From Arthrobacter sp. PvP023 (lineage in GTDB: Bacteria; Actinomycetota; Actinomycetes; Actinomycetales; Micrococcaceae), in the NCBI RefSeq assembly GCF_017832975.1, contig NZ_JAFIBI010000001.1, positions 3,596,001 through 3,660,000 of the forward strand: a DNA stretch of 64,000 bases, in the 5' to 3' direction. Shown here piece after piece: positions 58,755-64,000 of this stretch. Numbering within the stretch: position 1 is the stretch's first letter; each line of letters begins with the position of its first letter. The translations under genes and the position numbers were made by a program. The notes under the pieces are model-generated. The model worked only from the letters and a program-made list of their open reading frames with translations, did not search any database and was not told the origin of the DNA.

Positions 58755-58818
58755 TGAGGACCTCCTGGTCGCCTCAGCGGTTGTCTAAGCAACTCCACTG
58801 TGCAACCGGAGGTCCTCA
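58755..58818. repeat. Inverted repeat at the end of the IS481 remnant
   Basis: TGAGGACCTCC (58755-58765) and GGAGGTCCTCA (58808-58818), with a second inner GGTTG/CAACC pair. Adjacent to the remnant start codon; probably a leftover transposon end. Confidence 0.5.
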
Positions 58819-58882
58819 CCTATGAGTCAAAGACCCCAGCGAGTCATCACACTCACCCAACTAACGTTATTGGGTAGTACAC
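58819..58882 (-). terminator. Possible terminator hairpin of the LAL regulator operon
   Basis: ACCCAA and TTGGGT arms around the self-complementary TAACGTTA (58855-58875), directly downstream of the regulator's stop. No T-run, so weak. Confidence 0.35.
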
Positions 58883-61567
58883 CTAGCCTGCGTGGCGGGC
58901 GCCGTAAGCTACCGACGCCAGGTCCTCCCGATGGCTGATTCCGAGTTTCGCGAACATCCGGTACAGATGGCCTTCCACAGTCCGGAGCGAGAGCCCGAGC
59001 TGGAGGGCGATTTCCCGGTTGCTCGCACCGGCCTGGACAAGCGCGGCAATCTCCTGCTCGCGCCGCGTCAGCTTGTGCAGATCCGGCGGGATCTCGGCGG
59101 CGGACGAGCCGGTCTTGTTCAGCGCCGCATTGCGTTGCTTGACGAGTTTCTGGGCCTCGAACTGGCGGGGCTTATCTCCCCGTGTCTCGAGGATCCGCAG
59201 GGCGTGGGCAGCGCATTCTGCGGCCGCCAGGTCCAAACCGTCCCGCGCGGTGGCATCGCTCATTTCCACGAGCCGGTTGACGTCCTTGGCGGCAAGGGCA
59301 CGGCAGTAGGCGGCCAGGAACTCCGCGCTGCGCCCTTCGCAGCCCTCCGCAGTTACGGCAAGCCGCGGCACAACGGACAGGTCACCGAGCCGGAGCACCA
59401 GGGAGAGTATCTCCACTTCATAACTGAGGAAGCCGGACGCGGCTGCCGCGTCCGCGAGGGCCGTCAGCTTGGAGACAGCCGTCTGGACGCCCAGGCGTTC
59501 GGCCAGGGCCGCCACTGTGTAGGCCTGCCCCAGCAGTGACGCGTGGCGATGGTCCGACAGCAGCGCCTCATAGGCGTCCGCGTTCACTTTTGCCGTTTCC
59601 GTCCGGTTAAGGATGGACGCCGCGTAGGCTGCGGCCGCAAGGGCATCAGGCAAGTCTCCCCCGGCATCGGAAAGACGCAGCACCTCGGCCGCCTGGCTGA
59701 GTTTCGGCAGGGCGGCCCCGATGATGCCCCGGTGCAGGTCCGCAGTGCCCGCGGCGAGATGCAGCATCCCCCCAAAATAGATCAGGGAGTTCGACGCCTG
59801 GGCGATGTGGTTCTGCAGGTACTCGTCCAGGACGTCGAACTCACCGGCATGGAGCAGCGCCAGCAAGTAGCGTCGCATCACGAACTCGGCGTATTCAAGG
59901 CGCCGGTCGCCGCTATCGGCAAGGATGTCCTCAACGTCCATGATTATCTGGATTGCGGACACGGCACGTCCCGTGAGTGCCAGCGACTCTGCCAGCAACG
60001 TCCCGGCCAGCAGCCGGGACTCGTCGTCGTCCGTGGACTCCCAGATCTGCTGGAGTTCCGGCTCCGCCTCCACATGGCGTCCTGCCGCCTGGTAGCCCTC
60101 CAGGGCAAGAAGCCTGCTGCCAAGCCGCGCCGTCGCAAACTCCTTGGCATCGAATCCGGGCCGGGCCTCTTCCAGCCTCGAAACGGCTTCCGCCCACGCA
60201 TCGGCCGCCCGCAGCACGGACTCCGGACCGTTGCGTTTGCCGGCCGCGAGTTGCGCCGCCAGCATAGAAGCCTGGCGGACGGTTCGAAGGTCGGTGGCTT
60301 GTTCCACCACGCCCTCAAGGCACAGGCCGGCTCCCATGGGATCCCGTCCGTACAGCTTGGCGCGGGCCAGTTCCACCTGCGCGGCAAGCTTCAGGGACGG
60401 ATCCCTGATGGCGCCGACCACCCGTTCCACGTATTCGGGAATGAAGAGACGGTTCGCCAGCTGGGCCGCCTCAAGAATGTCGGCGTCGGGGACAGTTGCG
60501 CCGGACTCCAGAGCCCAGGTGACGTGCCGGAGCCTGCCGTCCAGGGTCTCCGGCCGCGAGTCCATCAGGTCAACGATCCGCCTCCGGATGGTCACGCTGC
60601 GGGCGGTCGGGACCAGCTGCCTGATCACTTCGCCGATCAGGGGCTGGGCCAGGCGGACATGCCTCGCCGGGTCCGCCGAGATCGCGATGAACTGGAGCTC
60701 CTTGAGCTCGTCGACGGCGTGGCTGTCGCTGGCACGCTGGAGGACGCTGAGGGGGATCGCCTCAGCGAGCGCCACTGATTCCAAGGCCTGGCGCTGACCG
60801 GGGTTCAGCTGCATGATCTGGTTCCTGACGAGGTCCATCAGCCGGACAGTGGCTGCTCCCGGCTCGCTCAATAGCACCCACGTGTCATTTCGCTGCACCA
60901 GGTGGCCGCGGGTCTTGGCATGGGCTATCAGTTCCAGCAGGAACATCGGATTTCCGCCGGACGACCTGAACAGGACCGCGCTCGCGCTGGGGACCAGCGG
61001 TGAGCCCAGCACCCGGGTGCACAACTCGTCCGATTCTTCCTTGCTCAGCGGCTGCAGTTCGAAACGGTCAACCAGGCCTTCCGACCACATGGACAACACC
61101 TCGGGCGGCGGTGACGGGTGCGGCCGGCACAGCAGCACCACCCTGGCGGCTTCGGCAGCGGCCAGCTGGGCAATGACAGCGGCGCTGCTGTCATCCAGGT
61201 GCTGGGCGTCTTCCACGACCAGGACAGCCTGCGACTGGTCCCGCAAGCCCTCCGGATTGAGCTCCGTTACCAAAGCCTTAAGCACGGCACGCGGCTGGTC
61301 CGTCTGTCCGGGAGTCAACGCCGTCAGCAAGGGCGCAAGGGCCGCGTACGGTACCTCGGAGAGCGAAGGACCCGCGTAGACGTAGAAGGGCCGGATCCGG
61401 CTGCCAAGCTCAAAGATCACCTCATTGGCGAGCGCCGTCTTGCCGATGCCGGCATCGCCAAGGATGAGCGCACCCGGGCCGTTGGCGTCCAGAAGGCAAT
61501 CGACAACCGAGGCAACCATGCCGAATCGCCCGATCAGCCTCTCTGCCGTGATGGTGGACTCAGTCAT
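58883..61567 (-). CDS. Large ATP-binding LuxR-family (LAL) regulator
   Basis: 894 residues from the ATG at 61567, two bases after the previous stop, with GGAGATGA overlapping that stop. Walker A GDAGIGKT at 37-44, Walker B AVLVVEDAQHLDD near 115, LLCRPHPSPPPEVLS, then a long helical tetratricopeptide-like middle. The C-terminal LuxR domain is KLTRREQEIAALVQAGASNREIALQLGLSLRTVEGHLYRMFAKLGISHREDL. Same architecture as the regulator at 40823-43414. Signal unknown. It is the downstream member of a tandem pair. Confidence 0.92.
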   Translation of the reverse strand: MTESTITAERLIGRFGMVASVVDCLLDANGPGALILGDAGIGKTALANEVIFELGSRIRPFYVYAGPSLSEVPYAALAPLLTALTPGQTDQPRAVLKALVTELNPEGLRDQSQAVLVVEDAQHLDDSSAAVIAQLAAAEAARVVLLCRPHPSPPPEVLSMWSEGLVDRFELQPLSKEESDELCTRVLGSPLVPSASAVLFRSSGGNPMFLLELIAHAKTRGHLVQRNDTWVLLSEPGAATVRLMDLVRNQIMQLNPGQRQALESVALAEAIPLSVLQRASDSHAVDELKELQFIAISADPARHVRLAQPLIGEVIRQLVPTARSVTIRRRIVDLMDSRPETLDGRLRHVTWALESGATVPDADILEAAQLANRLFIPEYVERVVGAIRDPSLKLAAQVELARAKLYGRDPMGAGLCLEGVVEQATDLRTVRQASMLAAQLAAGKRNGPESVLRAADAWAEAVSRLEEARPGFDAKEFATARLGSRLLALEGYQAAGRHVEAEPELQQIWESTDDDESRLLAGTLLAESLALTGRAVSAIQIIMDVEDILADSGDRRLEYAEFVMRRYLLALLHAGEFDVLDEYLQNHIAQASNSLIYFGGMLHLAAGTADLHRGIIGAALPKLSQAAEVLRLSDAGGDLPDALAAAAYAASILNRTETAKVNADAYEALLSDHRHASLLGQAYTVAALAERLGVQTAVSKLTALADAAAASGFLSYEVEILSLVLRLGDLSVVPRLAVTAEGCEGRSAEFLAAYCRALAAKDVNRLVEMSDATARDGLDLAAAECAAHALRILETRGDKPRQFEAQKLVKQRNAALNKTGSSAAEIPPDLHKLTRREQEIAALVQAGASNREIALQLGLSLRTVEGHLYRMFAKLGISHREDLASVAYGARHAG

Positions 61568-61569
61568 GG

Positions 61570-64000
61570 CTAGTCATCTCCTGTACTGCCGAGGGCTACC
61601 GGAAGCTCCAAACGCTCTTCGATTTTCAGCTTGCCGTAGATCTGGTAGAGGTGGCCCTCCACGGTCCGTACGGAAACGTGCAGCTGGGCTGCGATGCTCT
61701 TGTTGCTCGCTCCGGCTGCGGCCAGCTGCGCAATCTGGAGCTCCCGGGCTGTCAGGGTGAGGCGGTCGTGGGTTCCGTCCTGGGGCGTCCGCAGCCTCCT
61801 GCGGCAGGTTTCTGCCAAGTGCTTGGCCTGCCGGATCAGGCTCCGTTCGAGCCGTGTCTGGTCGAGGTTGAGAACTGATTCGGCGATGTCCAGGGCAAAC
61901 CTGTCATTGTGCAGCCGGGCCGCGAGGTTTGCAGCAGCCATCAGCTCGTCGGCTTCACCGGAAATGATGCCCCGGGCGTATTGTGCGCACAGTTCTGCGA
62001 ATGGTCCCTGGTTTTCAGCCGCACTCTCCAGCAGCCGGGACGCCGCAGCTGCTTCCCCAAGCCTGACGGCCGAGCTCAAGCACAGCAGCTCGTGGCCTAC
62101 ATTGCCCGTGCCGCGGTCCTCCTCCGCCATGCGCAGCAACTCTCCGATCCCCGTCCGGGGCCCATCCAGCTCCGCCCGTGCGAGTGCGGTGAAGTAACCC
62201 TCAGCCCGGGACACCTTCCATGATTTCCGCCGGAAACCTGATTCTGTCTCGGCCAGGTAGCCGAGCGCCTGTTCACGCTCACCCTGCAGAGCCGAGGCGT
62301 AAGCCGCGGCCGCGCAGGCGAGAGTCAGCACGCCGTCGCTGTCCTGGATCCGCAGCTGGCTGATACCGGGAACGAGCAGGTCCAGTCCGTCGCGTCCGCG
62401 GCCCTGCATGCAGGCGCAGATCGCCTCCGGAACCTCAGTCGCGCTGAACCTCCGGTAGACCACGGACGACGGACCCCAGTCCTCGTCCGGCAAGGTCTCT
62501 GCCGCCTCGTCCCATCTGCCGGCCACCAAATAAGCGAAGCGCAGCCGGGAAATCACCGACTGCGCTATTGCCACCGGGATCTCCGGACGGAGGCACTGCA
62601 GCTTCAGCTGTTCAGCGAGCTCGGCGGCATCCGCCTGGCGCCCCGTCACGGCCCACGCTTCACACAACCAGCTGCCTGCCTGGAGCCGGAATTCGGCACT
62701 GTGGAACTCCACATTGTCCAGGGCGCCGGCGAGGTCGGCAGCCATTTCCGGATAGGTTCCGGCGTAGCTGGCTGCCTCGGCTTCGGCCAGTGTCAGCTGT
62801 TCGCGGATGCGCCTGAGCTCCGGTGCGGGCATATCGGCTGCCGGACCAGTCGCGTCGTCATAGAGTACTTTTCGCACCCGGGCCAGGGACTCAGCCGCCT
62901 CTTGCCAAGCGCCCGGGGTGGCAAGGAACACCGAGCTCTCGGCCAGCAGCAGACCGATCCACTCAGCGAGCGCCGGGTCTCCCGTCGACGCCTTACGGTG
63001 CCGTCGGACCACCTCGAGGGCCTCGTCAACATCGCCGAGGGTCATCAGTGCCGCCACTTCCTCGGTGACTGCCGCAGCCAGCGCCTCATGCCCCGGTACC
63101 GAGCGGACGAACCGCAGCGCCAGGGCGGCATCAAGCCTCCCGTTGGCGAGGCGTGCGGCTGAAAGGGACTCTTCCGTTGACAACACGGCACCGCAGTCAA
63201 GCGCCCAGACCGCGAACGGCAGTTCCGTCGCGGGAGTCCGGAGGGAAGGTGCCGCGGCGAGGAGGACCATTTCGCGGAGCTCGTTGCTCCTCCCGGGCGG
63301 GACGTTTTCGCGGACCACATCGGCCACCAACTGGCTCTGGATCCTGACGCGGCGGGGAAGGGAGTCCTCGACCGCCAGGACCCCGCGCTCTTCGAGGGCG
63401 TCCACGTCGTCGGCCTCCACCAGCTTCAGCAGGGTATCCAACGGCAGTGTCTCTGCCAGCGACAGAATCTCCAGAATCCGCCGGTCAGCCTCGCCCATCC
63501 GCCCCAGCCGGGTGGCGATCAGGTCGGTGATGGCCCGGCCATGTACGTGGTGGTCAGCGGTCAGGACCCACACACCGTCGCGGACCACAAGGGAACCTGA
63601 GTCAGCAAGCTCTATTGCAAGCATCTTCAGGTAGTGCGGGTTCCCGTCGCTGGCAGCCCAGAGCGATTGGACCGCCGAGTGCGAAACTTTGGCGCTGAGG
63701 CCTTCTTCAAGCCAGCTGACGGCCTCCCGGAAGGACAGCGGTTCGAGGTTAATACGGGTGAGGAATCCGCCGTCGCAAAGTCCCGAAATCTCTGCCGACA
63801 GCCGCAGCGGGTCAGAGCATGTCAGGACCAGGCGCACTGCGCGGTTTCGGGCGAGCTGGGCGATCGTGACGGCCGTCAGCTCATCAGCTTCGCCGGCGTT
63901 GTCGACAAAGAGGTAAACGGTCTTCCCCTTCGCGCGTTCGCGCAGGAGCCGCATCAGGCCGGAGAGGACAAGCACCGGGTGGTTCAAATAGCCCGGCTCC
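61570..64000 (-). CDS. LAL (LuxR-family) regulator, 5' end outside the window
   Basis: At least 809 residues; the frame stays open to the last base. The visible part starts inside the ATPase domain (Walker B VYLFVDNAGEADE near 63920; Walker A is beyond the edge), includes TCSDPLRLSAEI and a helical middle, and ends with the LuxR helix-turn-helix LTARELQIAQLAAAGASNKSIAAQLHVSVRTVEGHLYQIYGKLKIEERLEL. The TTG at 63987 is not a real start. It is followed after two bases by a second regulator of the same type, so the two are co-expressed. Confidence 0.9.
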   Translation of the reverse strand, partial: EPGYLNHPVLVLSGLMRLLRERAKGKTVYLFVDNAGEADELTAVTIAQLARNRAVRLVLTCSDPLRLSAEISGLCDGGFLTRINLEPLSFREAVSWLEEGLSAKVSHSAVQSLWAASDGNPHYLKMLAIELADSGSLVVRDGVWVLTADHHVHGRAITDLIATRLGRMGEADRRILEILSLAETLPLDTLLKLVEADDVDALEERGVLAVEDSLPRRVRIQSQLVADVVRENVPPGRSNELREMVLLAAAPSLRTPATELPFAVWALDCGAVLSTEESLSAARLANGRLDAALALRFVRSVPGHEALAAAVTEEVAALMTLGDVDEALEVVRRHRKASTGDPALAEWIGLLLAESSVFLATPGAWQEAAESLARVRKVLYDDATGPAADMPAPELRRIREQLTLAEAEAASYAGTYPEMAADLAGALDNVEFHSAEFRLQAGSWLCEAWAVTGRQADAAELAEQLKLQCLRPEIPVAIAQSVISRLRFAYLVAGRWDEAAETLPDEDWGPSSVVYRRFSATEVPEAICACMQGRGRDGLDLLVPGISQLRIQDSDGVLTLACAAAAYASALQGEREQALGYLAETESGFRRKSWKVSRAEGYFTALARAELDGPRTGIGELLRMAEEDRGTGNVGHELLCLSSAVRLGEAAAASRLLESAAENQGPFAELCAQYARGIISGEADELMAAANLAARLHNDRFALDIAESVLNLDQTRLERSLIRQAKHLAETCRRRLRTPQDGTHDRLTLTARELQIAQLAAAGASNKSIAAQLHVSVRTVEGHLYQIYGKLKIEERLELPVALGSTGDD

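Overview
The window looks like a piece of chromosome from a high-GC actinobacterium of the Micrococcaceae, most likely Arthrobacter, Pseudarthrobacter or a close relative. The reasons are the strong GC bias, frequent GTG starts, ATGA/GTGA translational coupling, an NnaR-type uroporphyrinogen-III-synthase/winged-helix regulator, BTAD and large LuxR (LAL) regulators, a SCO4848-family protein, and putative leaderless promoters of the TANNNT type. I see no rRNA, tRNA or CRISPR array. The genus is an inference, because no database search was possible.

1-13 kb is nitrogen and central metabolism. It holds the end of a molybdopterin oxidoreductase (probably assimilatory nitrate reductase), its FAD/[2Fe-2S] electron-transfer partner, an LpdA-like flavoprotein, purine nucleoside phosphorylase, an Rrf2 regulator and a phosphohexomutase. 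The nitrite-assimilation block follows: nirD diverges from nirB-cobA-nnaR. Three promoters (nirD, nirB and an orphan NirB-like flavoprotein at 22.4 kb) share an 11-bp ladder of GlnR-like boxes placed 10 bp upstream of a TAGNNT -10 element.

13-22 kb is a tightly coupled seven-gene operon of unknown purpose: GMC (cholesterol-oxidase-like) oxidoreductase, membrane metallophosphoesterase, alpha/beta hydrolase, acetoacetate-decarboxylase-like protein, two small membrane proteins and a patatin phospholipase. It suggests lipid or sterol handling at the membrane. 22-30 kb has deoC, a YdjM-like membrane protein, mfd and a BTAD regulator. 30-35.6 kb is one giant secreted haem peroxidase with RTX, fibronectin-III and LGFP repeats. 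35.7-40.7 kb has an SDR/DUF2867 protein, a DUF2505 protein, two convergent tiny membrane proteins, a BldC-like HTH protein and sufU/sufS.

40.8-55.2 kb appears to be a synthase-dependent exopolysaccharide locus: processive GT2 synthase, active NodB deacetylase, a second deacetylase that has lost its metal site, GH18 hydrolase, UDP-HexNAc dehydrogenase, UDP-sugar epimerase and two paralogous lipoproteins. Its two biosynthetic operons are preceded by matching promoter blocks. A LAL regulator with a related palindrome in front of it sits at the edge. This is my best candidate for an undescribed system.

55.2-58.8 kb is an insertion-sequence graveyard (two dead IS110-type copies, a frameshifted IS30 nested inside one of them, and an IS481 remnant). 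58.9-64 kb holds two further LAL regulators in tandem, the upstream one running off the window.
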